DNA of 6,283 bases from an uncultured Spartobacteria bacterium (GCA_903919105.1 CAIXGT010000131.1:1-6283); one strand, 5' to 3'. Positions 1-5,850 are shown, numbered from the stretch's first letter. Numbers and translations: made by a program. Notes: generated by a model from the sequence alone, not told the origin.

Positions 1-471
1 ACAGGGACCGATGACTAGCCGAAGATCGCTCGAAGCAAGGTTGGTGACTTCAAGAAGCTGTCGGATAGCTTGAGGAACAATCTCAAGTTCGGTTCCCTTT
101 TTGCCGGAGTGGACAAGCGCTCCTGCAGAGCCATCATGGGCGACGATCCAGACTGGTGCGCAGTCGGCCACGGCGATCCCAAGTGTGAGCCCTCTCGTGT
201 GTGTTATCAGACCATCCGCTCCCGGGATCGGAGATGAAATAGCCTTGGTGATCAACGACACCTTATTTCCGTGAACCTGCTCGGATGTGACCAGAGGATA
301 GCGATCCAGGCCTGATTCCTTAAGCAGGCAATGATGATGAGGTGCCAGCAACTCCATGGCAGAGGCACGATCCACGGCCACGGGCAGGTCGGGAATACGA
401 CCAATAAAGTATGCCGCGATCCCAGGGATCCCATCGAGGGGCTCAACCGACTCGACGGGGGTGATGATCAA
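1..471 (-). CDS. pgeF: PgeF/YfiH laccase-domain protein (peptidoglycan editing factor family), 3' end outside window
   Basis: This is a partial gene: 157 N-terminal codons are present and the C-terminus lies beyond the left edge. Family hallmarks are visible in order: SEQVHGNKV (about 63-71), ADGLIT (86-91), VADCAPV (101-107), LVHSGKKG (119-126) and VIGPC (153-157). The predicted metal/active-site triad His67, Cys104, His121 has nearly the spacing of E. coli YfiH (His71, Cys107, His124). The family is described as Zn-dependent purine nucleoside phosphorylase/adenosine deaminase-like, and PgeF is reported to limit misincorporation into peptidoglycan precursors. There is no in-frame ATG before residue 39 (Met39, at 355-357), which would cut off the conserved-looking GIPG...FIGR stretch, so TTG at 469-471 is the chosen start. 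The stop of the upstream channel gene lies 12 nt before it in the same frame, and no good ribosome-binding site is seen, suggesting coupled translation. The usual GGVS/SLNLG N-terminal segment is missing. The family call is firm; the start is uncertain. Confidence 0.85.
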   Translation of the reverse strand, partial: MIITPVESVEPLDGIPGIAAYFIGRIPDLPVAVDRASAMELLAPHHHCLLKESGLDRYPLVTSEQVHGNKVSLITKAISSPIPGADGLITHTRGLTLGIAVADCAPVWIVAHDGSAGALVHSGKKGTELEIVPQAIRQLLEVTNLASSDLRLVIGPC

Positions 472-483
472 AGCCGAAAAAGA

Positions 484-2565
484 TTAGTCCGCTGACTTCG
501 ACGGTGCCTGCTCCTGAATCCGGACGGTGGAGCTCTTGATCAAATCATTAAAATTATCGGAAGGAGGAAGGGGGTCCTCCTTCCGGAGCGAACGAGGAAG
601 TGAGGGGCGTTTTTTATGTTCTTCGTTGATGTTCTGGTAGCGCTTCTGCTCCCATTTGTTCATCGGGTCCTTGAAGAACTCCTCGTATTGAGTGTTAAGC
701 GAAAGGGCCTGATCGTACTGCGCCAGTCCCTGAATGTAGCTGTAGAAAGCGTTGAGCACAGAGGTCTGAGCCTGAAGCAACTGAACCTGGGCGTTGATCA
801 CGTCGAGTTGCACGCCAGCGCCCGCATCGAGACGCTCGCGGGAGAGGCGCAGGGCCTCAACTGCCTGCTCGACGGTCGCCTTCTGGCTATCGATGGTCTC
901 GCTTGCCTGCTTCAGGTTGGAGATTGCCTGCTGGACTTGGAGGATGACCTGGCGGACGCCATTATCGTAAGCGACCTTGTAGTTCATCATCGTTGCTTTT
1001 GCCGATTTCACATTTCCGTAGGTGGCGAGACCGTCGAAGATGGCCCAGCTGCCAGTGACTCCGAAGAACCATCCTTCGACCACGGTGGATAGTGAATTGT
1101 CGTAGTTATAGCTCTGCATCTTGTATCCCCCGTTGGCGTTGAGTGTGGGGAACCAGCCCGCGATGGCCGCAGTGATTTTCTTGGCCGAGACGAGGATATT
1201 CATACGCTGGGCCTTGAGCTGCGGGTTGCGCACGAGTGCGGTGTGGATCGAGGCGTTGCTGTCGATCTTACGCGGGGTGTAATCGAGGTTGCCGACGACA
1301 TCGAAGGGGATCTCGATATTCTGGATGTTCGGATAGTTTAGGCCGATCGTGGTGACCAGAGTGAAGAGGGCGATGCGCAGATTGTTTTTGGCCTGGATCA
1401 GCGGCGGTTCGGCGTTCGCTAACTGCACCTGGGCCTGAAGGACGTTGAAGCGGGGTACCGTTCCGGCGTCGTAGCGACTCTGCTGGTCGGTTACTTGGGT
1501 CTGGTAGAGGGCCACCTGCTGTTCATTGGCAATCACGAGCGCGCGATCGAGAACGACTTGATAGAATTGCTGAATGACCGTCGCGATTGTCGCATCGATT
1601 GTCTGACGGAGCTGGAAGTAGGCGATCTGCTCTGAGAGCTTCGCTGCGCCCGTTAGAGAGGGGGTCTTCCAGCCGTCGAAGAGAAGCTGGTTCCCTTGCA
1701 AGGCTATGTTCCAGCTGGCGCTGTTAGGAGTAAAAGCAGATGCATAGGGGCTGCCGTTTTGAGTTGTGGATGGAACCTGGCCGTTTTGAAACGAGGGCGC
1801 CACCCAGGAGTAGGCGGCTTGCTGAACCCCTGCTTGCGGAAGCAGTCCTGCACGGACTGTGATGTAGTTTCCGGAGGCCTGACGGATGGCGGTGATGGAG
1901 GTCAGGATCTGGGGGTTCTTCTGGAGGGTGAGCTGCACGCAATCATCAATGGTCAGCTTGCGCGCATTCTTGGCGATCACTCCCGGGATGACGGCGTTGC
2001 CCGCTTTGGCAAGGGCCTCGGCAGTGAGTGGGATGTTGTTCACGCTGTTCTTGAGGCCGAAGGCATTCGTTCCAGCAGTTGGCATCGTGATGGGGCCGCC
2101 AGTAGCTGTGGGCAAAGGGCCTATCAGGGAACTCGGAGTGATCGGGTTGGTGATCATCGGAGCCTGGGGAAGATTGGGCTGGATGATGTTTGGAAGATTA
2201 GGCAACTGGTTGGTCCCCGCGTTCAGTCCCTGTGGCATCGCCGGAGGATTGGTGGCAATGGAGGGGAGTACCGAGGCGCCCGTTACCGAGAGATCGGCCG
2301 AAGAGGGAGAGTTCGTGGTGATGACAGAATCATTGGTTGCAGCCTGCGCATTCACCTGAGAGCCGACAGAAAGACCCATGAGCGACTGATCAGCCACAGA
2401 GGGTTTGTTGGTTGCGACAATGGGATTGGTACTCAGCACCTGGAGTGCATCAATTGCCCCGGTTGCAATCCCGGCCTCGGTATTGTCATTCGAGGGGGCA
2501 GCCGTTGATTGATAGGCGACGGCAAGCAGAAAGCCTGCAGCAAGCAGTATGGTGAGTTTTTTCAT
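484..2565 (-). CDS. TolC-family outer-membrane efflux channel with long N-terminal linker
   Basis: This 693-residue protein forms the outer-membrane exit duct of a tripartite efflux or type I secretion system. A signal peptide (MKKLTILLAAGFLLAVAYQSTA, residues 1-22 or 23) directs export. Residues about 24-200 are a Thr/Asn/Pro/Ala-rich low-complexity linker. The two OEP repeats follow: LTIDDCVQLTLQKNP (from about 204), LLFDGWKT (294-301) and RYDAGTVPRFNVLQAQ (364-379); then NASIHTALVRNP (437-448), WAIFDGLATYGN (507-518) and RLDAGAGVQLDVINAQ (578-593). These FDG and R-(Y/L)-AG...(N/D)V-AQ signatures define TolC-like barrels and helical hairpins. A charged tail of about 60 residues (from about 631) follows the last helix. 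Typical members have 430-500 residues, so both extensions are unusual. The start is set by the ATGA overlap with the upstream MarR gene; a start 51 nt further upstream would put 17 residues before the signal peptide. No adaptor or pump gene is adjacent, so the substrate is unknown. Confidence 0.92.
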   Translation of the reverse strand: MKKLTILLAAGFLLAVAYQSTAAPSNDNTEAGIATGAIDALQVLSTNPIVATNKPSVADQSLMGLSVGSQVNAQAATNDSVITTNSPSSADLSVTGASVLPSIATNPPAMPQGLNAGTNQLPNLPNIIQPNLPQAPMITNPITPSSLIGPLPTATGGPITMPTAGTNAFGLKNSVNNIPLTAEALAKAGNAVIPGVIAKNARKLTIDDCVQLTLQKNPQILTSITAIRQASGNYITVRAGLLPQAGVQQAAYSWVAPSFQNGQVPSTTQNGSPYASAFTPNSASWNIALQGNQLLFDGWKTPSLTGAAKLSEQIAYFQLRQTIDATIATVIQQFYQVVLDRALVIANEQQVALYQTQVTDQQSRYDAGTVPRFNVLQAQVQLANAEPPLIQAKNNLRIALFTLVTTIGLNYPNIQNIEIPFDVVGNLDYTPRKIDSNASIHTALVRNPQLKAQRMNILVSAKKITAAIAGWFPTLNANGGYKMQSYNYDNSLSTVVEGWFFGVTGSWAIFDGLATYGNVKSAKATMMNYKVAYDNGVRQVILQVQQAISNLKQASETIDSQKATVEQAVEALRLSRERLDAGAGVQLDVINAQVQLLQAQTSVLNAFYSYIQGLAQYDQALSLNTQYEEFFKDPMNKWEQKRYQNINEEHKKRPSLPRSLRKEDPLPPSDNFNDLIKSSTVRIQEQAPSKSAD
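2269..2424 (-). repeat. Degenerate internal protein repeat in the TolC N-terminal linker
   Basis: Two 20-residue units lie 32 residues apart in the linker of the channel protein: PIVATNKPSVADQSLMGLSV (residues 48-67) and SVITTNSPSSADLSVTGASV (80-99). They are identical at 10 of 20 positions, including the TN-PS-AD-S-G-SV skeleton. A third partial copy, SIATNPPA (102-109), follows directly. The DNA copies have diverged, so this is an old protein-level duplication rather than a recent tandem repeat. Its role is unknown. Confidence 0.6.
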
Positions 2566-3041
2566 CGATGGCAGGATGTGCAGTAATCGTGTATTTTTTT
2601 GTAAATGTCCAACCAAGCCCTCTGTTCCGCGGGCTCCAGACGTTCCATGACCTTTTCGAGGTTGGCTGCCATTTCCTTGCGGATCCCCTCCACAAGTCGG
2701 CTTCCCTTTGGGGTTGCGTGAACCCTTACTTTTCTCCGGTCTTCCTTGTCCGCAGAGCGTTTGACATAGCCTAGTTTTTCCAATCGCTGCACAAGCCCCG
2801 TCGCTGCAGGCATGCTGTGATCCATAAGTGCTGCAATGCAGCTCATTCCGGAAGGCCCTTGTGAACAGAGATGTCCAAGCAGGAAAAACTGTGGGAAGGA
2901 GACCTTACCCCGTGCCAGTTCTCCCATTAGGCTGGCCAAGAAACGCCGCTGCATCACCATGATGATCTCGGCAAGAGAATCCACCTCCTCAAGCTTAAGC
3001 GGTTTAAGCAAGTTGGGTGTAGGGTCTGCAGAATGGATCAT
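2562..3041 (-). CDS. MarR-family transcriptional regulator
   Basis: This 159-residue winged-helix regulator is close to the usual MarR length of about 140-160. The central DNA-binding domain runs from VSFPQFFLLGHL (48-58) through the recognition-helix region MPAATGLVQRLEKLGYV (77-93) to the wing, with the family signature DRRKVRVHATPKG (101-113). Flanking helices (17-45 and 114-152) would form the dimer interface. MarR proteins usually repress their own operon and an adjacent efflux gene until a small ligand or oxidant binds. Here the stop overlaps the ATG of the TolC-type channel gene (ATGA), implying co-translation. The ATG at 3041 is preferred: the open frame reaches 3167, but that would place a promoter and palindrome inside the gene. 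The ribosome-binding site is weak (GGAG, 14 nt upstream). The C-terminus ends HDYCTSCHR, a possible redox or metal-sensitive pair Cys154/Cys157. The ligand is unknown. Confidence 0.9.
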   Translation of the reverse strand: MIHSADPTPNLLKPLKLEEVDSLAEIIMVMQRRFLASLMGELARGKVSFPQFFLLGHLCSQGPSGMSCIAALMDHSMPAATGLVQRLEKLGYVKRSADKEDRRKVRVHATPKGSRLVEGIRKEMAANLEKVMERLEPAEQRAWLDIYKKIHDYCTSCHR

Positions 3042-3061
3042 GAGAGGGCGGGCATCTCCAA

Positions 3062-3081
3062 AGAATTCCTGAGAATTCCTT
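3062..3081. repeat. Tandem 10-bp direct repeat upstream of marR
   Basis: AGAATTCCTG (3062-3071) is followed immediately by AGAATTCCTT (3072-3081), nine of ten bases identical and exactly one helical turn apart. Each unit contains the palindrome GAATTC. It abuts and partly overlaps the 3077-3095 inverted repeat, in the marR 5' leader. It could be an accessory regulator site or simple low-complexity sequence. Confidence 0.4.
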
Positions 3082-3095
3082 AAGGTGATTAAGGA
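3077..3095. promoter_or_regulatory. Candidate MarR operator (7-bp perfect inverted repeat)
   Basis: The arms TCCTTAA (3077-3083) and TTAAGGA (3089-3095) are perfect inverted repeats separated by the 5 bp GGTGA, giving a 19-bp palindrome. Size and symmetry suit a dimeric winged-helix repressor such as the MarR protein encoded just downstream. It spans the predicted transcription start region of the marR-tolC unit, where bound repressor would block RNA polymerase. No second copy was noticed in the window. The binding itself is inferred. Confidence 0.5.
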
Positions 3096-3100
3096 TCTTG

Positions 3101-3130
3101 ATAGTGCTTGAAATCTGGGACTGAAGTCAA
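3101..3130 (-). promoter_or_regulatory. Candidate sigma70-type promoter of the marR-tolC(-pgeF) unit
   Basis: Read on the minus strand, a -35-like TTGACT (3130-3125) is followed after 18 bp by a -10-like CACTAT (3106-3101), which keeps the A2, A5 and T6 positions of the consensus. Transcription would start near 3094, about 50 nt before the marR ATG and at the edge of the 3077-3095 palindrome. The -35 box is good and the -10 box mediocre. Promoter consensus in this lineage is not certain. Confidence 0.4.
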
Positions 3131-3187
3131 TCTCTCCCAGTTCCCCCAATCCAGATTCCAATCCCAATCTTTAAGATGCAATTGGAG

Positions 3188-3637
3188 CTATTGCTTCAGC
3201 AAGTCTCCGGGTTCCGGATGACCATGCTCTATCTCCGCGACAAAATAAGGGGGGGTGATCTCGGCGACCTTGAGGTGTGTAGGGTCCTCACCATTACTGG
3301 TCACCAGAAGAGAGCTTCCCGTGGTGACCATGATTCCTGGCTCCAGCTCCGCAATCACATAACTCCCGTCATTTGAGATGGTCCTAATGACGCCAACCGT
3401 GAGCAATGCGACCGCCCTTTTGGGGTTCTGAGGTTGCTCTTTCCGTGCGAATAGATGAAAGAAGTCCGCTGGGTGAGTCAGACGATAAATCGGGCCTTGT
3501 GTGGCCGATGGCGACAGCCTGTTGGCTGGCTGGCCTGCCTGATGATTCTGATCCTTAATCCTATCCCTATCCCCAATCTTGATTTGAGCACATCCGATGA
3601 TGACGAACAGGCCAAGTGCGAGAATGAACCTGATCAT
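3188..3637 (-). CDS. Small predicted outer-membrane lipoprotein of unknown function
   Basis: This 149-residue protein starts MIRFILALGLFVIIGC, a short signal peptide ending in a lipobox (IIGC) with the lipidated Cys at residue 16. The next residue is Ala rather than Asp, which suits sorting to the outer membrane. Residues 17-70 are polar and probably unstructured. The C-terminal domain (about 74-148) has the pattern AVALLTVGVIRTI...GSYVIAELEPG...VAEI-HG-PEPGDLL, a small beta-rich fold. From memory it resembles a class of short uncharacterised proteins common in Verrucomicrobiota ('V-V...FVV...P-G...G...A-I--G----GD-V'). No enzyme motif is seen. The ATG at 3637 is preferred because it begins the signal peptide and has a purine-rich AGGAGGAGG upstream; the frame is open to 3796 but the added residues are not signal-like. 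It ends 147 bp before marR, with a promoter between, so it may be transcribed separately. Confidence 0.75.
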   Translation of the reverse strand: MIRFILALGLFVIIGCAQIKIGDRDRIKDQNHQAGQPANRLSPSATQGPIYRLTHPADFFHLFARKEQPQNPKRAVALLTVGVIRTISNDGSYVIAELEPGIMVTTGSSLLVTSNGEDPTHLKVAEITPPYFVAEIEHGHPEPGDLLKQ

Positions 3638-3647
3638 GCTGGGAAAA

Positions 3648-3676
3648 TGCACCTCCTCCTCATGCACGCGTATAAT
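3648..3676 (+). promoter_or_regulatory. Candidate promoter for the pheA-like/tolB/pal unit
   Basis: A perfect TATAAT at 3671-3676 is preceded after 17 bp by TGCACC (3648-3653), which matches three of six -35 consensus bases. The predicted start near 3683 leaves a leader of about 98 nt before the ATG at 3781. The site lies in the 143-bp divergent gap between the lipoprotein gene and the prephenate-dehydratase-like gene. It overlaps the Shine-Dalgarno-like element of the opposite gene, so the two directions could interfere. Confidence 0.4.
3652..3660 (-). promoter_or_regulatory. Shine-Dalgarno-like AGGAGGAGG before the lipoprotein gene
   Basis: On the minus strand AGGAGGAGG lies 14 nt before the ATG at 3637. 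It is the only strong anti-16S complement near a gene start in this window. The spacing is longer than the usual 5-10 nt, so its efficiency is uncertain. Confidence 0.45.
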
Positions 3677-3716
3677 CCGGAAATCAATCCCCCATTCGTT
3701 TCGACTTGACCCCGCT

Positions 3717-3740
3717 TCTGGGCTTATCTCTTTTCCCAGA
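3717..3740 (+). other. Small inverted repeat in the leader of the pheA-like gene
   Basis: TCTGGG (3717-3722) and CCCAGA (3735-3740) form a perfect 6-bp stem with a 12-nt pyrimidine-rich loop, between the candidate promoter and the start codon. There is no following U-run and no Phe-rich leader peptide was noticed, so attenuation is not supported. It may be chance. Confidence 0.2.
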
Positions 3741-3780
3741 CTTGCGCGCAGAAGGATCAACCCCCATAAATCTGGCAGAC

Positions 3781-4665
3781 ATGCCCTTTTCCTCAACTGC
3801 CAAGCCTGCCAAATCAGCTAAGTCTGGCAAGGTCGCTTACCTTGGCCCTGAGGGTACCTTTTCCCACCTGGTTGAGCTGCGACGTTTTCCAAAAAGAGTA
3901 GGGCTTCCCGTGGCCACCATCACCGAGGTATTTCATGCCGTACGTTCAGGGCAGGCCCAACTGGGTATTGTGCCGATCGAGAACTCCTCCGGAGGTACCA
4001 TTACCGAGACTGTCGACCTGCTCATTGAGCAAGCCGGTAAGATTTTTATTACTGAGGAGCTGGCTCTGGATGTCCGCCTAGCACTGCTGGGGCGCGCCGG
4101 TACGGTGTTCGATAAGCTGAAGTCTGTTTATTCGCATGTGATGCCCCTCCGCCATCACCGTGACTGGATCATGGAAAACCTTCCGAGAGCCACCATGATC
4201 GAGAGCTCAAGCACGGCGGAAGCCGCCAAAAAAGCTGCGCTTTCCGCCACCTCGGTTGCCCTTGCGGCTCCAGGTGCCGCGAAGCTTTACGGCCTTTCCA
4301 TTCTGAAATTTCCCGTCCGCCCAGAGGCGGTGAATGTCACTCATTTTTTTGTGATCTCAGCTACGCCATCCAAATCGCCGAAAGAGAAACGCTGCAAGAC
4401 GGCAATCGTCGCCGCCCTTCCCCAGACTTCGGGCAGTCTGCATCGTTTTCTGGGACCCTTTGACCGTGCCGGAGTGAACCTTTGCAGGATTGTCTCGCGT
4501 CCAGTTCCCGGACAGCCCGAGACCTATGTCTTTTACCTGGAGATCGAGGGATCTGCCCAGGATGCCAAAGTGAAAAAAGCCCTGGCGGGGGCACTCCGTC
4601 TTTCGGTGCGCCTCGAGTTGCCGGGATCGTACGCTACCAAACCGCGCTATCGGAGCGTGCGCTGA
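3781..4665 (+). CDS. pheA: Prephenate dehydratase-like protein with ACT domain, divergent active site
   Basis: This 294-residue protein has the layout of a monofunctional prephenate dehydratase (prephenate to phenylpyruvate, phenylalanine synthesis, cytoplasm) without a chorismate mutase domain. The catalytic PDT domain begins KVAYLGPEGTFSH (17-29) and includes TITEVFHAV (46-54), IVPIENSSGG (63-72), SSSTAEAA (142-149) and AKLYGLSIL (167-175). An ACT domain for phenylalanine sensing follows (about 207-275), with GSLH (218-221) and VSRP (238-241) in place of the usual GALH and ESRP. Two catalytic motifs are altered: TRF reads THF (187-189), and the SHPQ...Q segment reads SHVMPLRHH (118-126). 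It may therefore be a slow dehydratase, a lineage variant or a relative with another prephenate reaction. ATG 3781 is chosen because the conserved domain starts 16 residues later; a TTG at 3706 would add 25 non-conserved residues. No clear ribosome-binding site is seen. tolB follows after 36 bp, so co-transcription is likely. Confidence 0.85.
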   Translation: MPFSSTAKPAKSAKSGKVAYLGPEGTFSHLVELRRFPKRVGLPVATITEVFHAVRSGQAQLGIVPIENSSGGTITETVDLLIEQAGKIFITEELALDVRLALLGRAGTVFDKLKSVYSHVMPLRHHRDWIMENLPRATMIESSSTAEAAKKAALSATSVALAAPGAAKLYGLSILKFPVRPEAVNVTHFFVISATPSKSPKEKRCKTAIVAALPQTSGSLHRFLGPFDRAGVNLCRIVSRPVPGQPETYVFYLEIEGSAQDAKVKKALAGALRLSVRLELPGSYATKPRYRSVR

Positions 4666-4701
4666 CTTGCCTTTCGCACCGAGTTGCAGCAAACAGATAC
4701 C

Positions 4702-5850
4702 ATGTTCCCACTACGCCGAATCCTTACTCTTCTTGCGGTTTGCCTGTTGGGAGCCTCTCTCCAGGCGGCAGATGCTCCGACCATAACCGTTCGTAAGAGT
4801 GATGCCCTGAATATCGCCTTCACCGGAATCGGTGGAAGCGAAGGAGCCCTTGCCTCCAAGGTGGTCCAGAATGACCTGACGCTTGCCGGATGGTTCGCGT
4901 TGGTCCAGTCCGGGATGGCTTCCTTCACGGTCAGCGGCACATTCGCCGGAGGAGTTCTTCAGGGAAAGGTTGTCAAGGGTAGTGAAATAGTGCTTTCCAA
5001 GAACTACACTGGAAGTCCCCGGATGGCCTCTCACCAGTTTGTGGATGATATCGTCCAGACCTTGACCGGTCACAAGGGGATTGCCACAAGCACAATTGCC
5101 TTTGTTGGCAATCGGAGTGGCAGGAAAGAGATCTACCTTGCCGACTATGACGGCTCCAATGGTCGTCAACTCACCCATGACAATGGCCTGAGTGTCTCAC
5201 CGGCACTCAGCCCCAACGGCCATCGGCTCGCCTATACCGGTTACCAGGCGGGGTACGCAGATATCTACCTCATTGATCTGGCAACGGGAGCCCGCCTCCG
5301 TCTGGTCAAATTTCCCGGTACCAATTCAGGCGCACGTTTTTCTCCCGACGGGAACCTTCTCGCATGCTCCGTCAGCAAGGATGGGAATCCCGAGCTTTAT
5401 GTGGTCAGTCTGAGTGGCGGAGCACGCCGTCTGACTCACACCCGAGGAGCCGAATCGAGCCCAGCCTGGTCTCCGAACGCCGCAGAGCTCATTTACTCCT
5501 GTGATGAAACCGGTGCACCGCAGCTTTACAAGATCTCCTCGACGGGGGGTAGCGGCCGTCTTGTCCCAACAGGATTCGGTTACTGCACCGAACCAAGTTG
5601 GTCACCCGACGGCCAGAGGCTTGCTTTTAATGTCCGTTCGGGTGGCGGTTTCTCCGTCGCAGTGATGGATCTGAATGGGGGTGGAGCTCGGATCGTCGCC
5701 CAGGGTGAGAATCCTGTCTGGGGGGCCGATTCACGCCATGTCGTCTACAGCACCGGCAGCACCATTTCCTTGCTTGATGTGCCAACCGGCAAATCCATTC
5801 CCGTTATCAGCGGCCTCGGCAAAGTCACGGAACCGACCTGGACTCGATAG
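4702..5850 (+). CDS. tolB: TolB-like periplasmic beta-propeller protein of the Tol-Pal system
   Basis: This 382-residue exported protein has a signal peptide at 1-22 (MFPLRRILTLLAVCLLGASLQA). The TolB N-terminal domain follows (about 27-128), with VVQNDLTLAGWFALV (54-68) and DDIVQTLTGHKGI (115-127). A six-bladed beta-propeller starts at TIAFVGNRSGRKEIYLADYDG (131-151). Propeller motifs recur: LSPNG (169-173), FSPDG (213-217), WSPNA (256-260), WSPDG (300-304) and WGADS (340-344), each followed by a strand like LAYTG or LAFNV. TolB binds Pal in the periplasm and links the inner-membrane TolQRA motor to the outer membrane. It is shorter than E. coli TolB (about 430), largely because a segment between the NDL..GWF motif and the next strand is missing. 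ATG 4702 is preferred over TTG 4684, since it opens directly with the signal peptide. No Shine-Dalgarno is evident. The pal gene downstream supports the call. Confidence 0.9.
   Translation: MFPLRRILTLLAVCLLGASLQAADAPTITVRKSDALNIAFTGIGGSEGALASKVVQNDLTLAGWFALVQSGMASFTVSGTFAGGVLQGKVVKGSEIVLSKNYTGSPRMASHQFVDDIVQTLTGHKGIATSTIAFVGNRSGRKEIYLADYDGSNGRQLTHDNGLSVSPALSPNGHRLAYTGYQAGYADIYLIDLATGARLRLVKFPGTNSGARFSPDGNLLACSVSKDGNPELYVVSLSGGARRLTHTRGAESSPAWSPNAAELIYSCDETGAPQLYKISSTGGSGRLVPTGFGYCTEPSWSPDGQRLAFNVRSGGGFSVAVMDLNGGGARIVAQGENPVWGADSRHVVYSTGSTISLLDVPTGKSIPVISGLGKVTEPTWTR

Noticed and set aside
616..1092. Plus-strand open frame of 158 codons
   Set aside because: Antisense to the conserved second OEP repeat of the channel gene; no family features.
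1696..2508. Long plus-strand open frame (270 codons) opposite tolC
   Set aside because: It is antisense to a gene with clear TolC motifs, has no recognisable domain, and its composition (Gly/Arg/Cys/His-rich) is typical of a shadow frame.
2562..2576. CTSCH at the MarR C-terminus as a cytochrome c haem site
   Set aside because: It matches CxxCH, but haem c is attached in the periplasm and this is a cytoplasmic DNA-binding protein without a signal peptide.
3042..3167. Upstream extension of the MarR frame to 3167
   Set aside because: It would put the promoter-like boxes and the palindrome inside the coding region, and the added 42 residues precede the normal MarR length without any family feature.
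3146..3169. Three CCAATC copies upstream of marR
   Set aside because: Irregular spacing in a C/A/T-rich low-complexity stretch, so it is not convincing as a site array.
3191..3202. TTGCT-TC-AGCAA palindrome at the end of the lipoprotein gene as a terminator
   Set aside because: The 2-nt loop is too tight, the stem is 5 bp and no T-run follows.
3638..3796. Upstream extension of the lipoprotein frame to 3796
   Set aside because: It would bury the signal peptide and lipobox 53 residues inside the protein and overlap the divergent gene's start.
4702..4770. Cys14 in the TolB signal peptide as a lipobox
   Set aside because: The preceding residue is Val (LAVC) and Cys sits in the middle of the hydrophobic core; an ordinary cleavage site LQA/AD follows.
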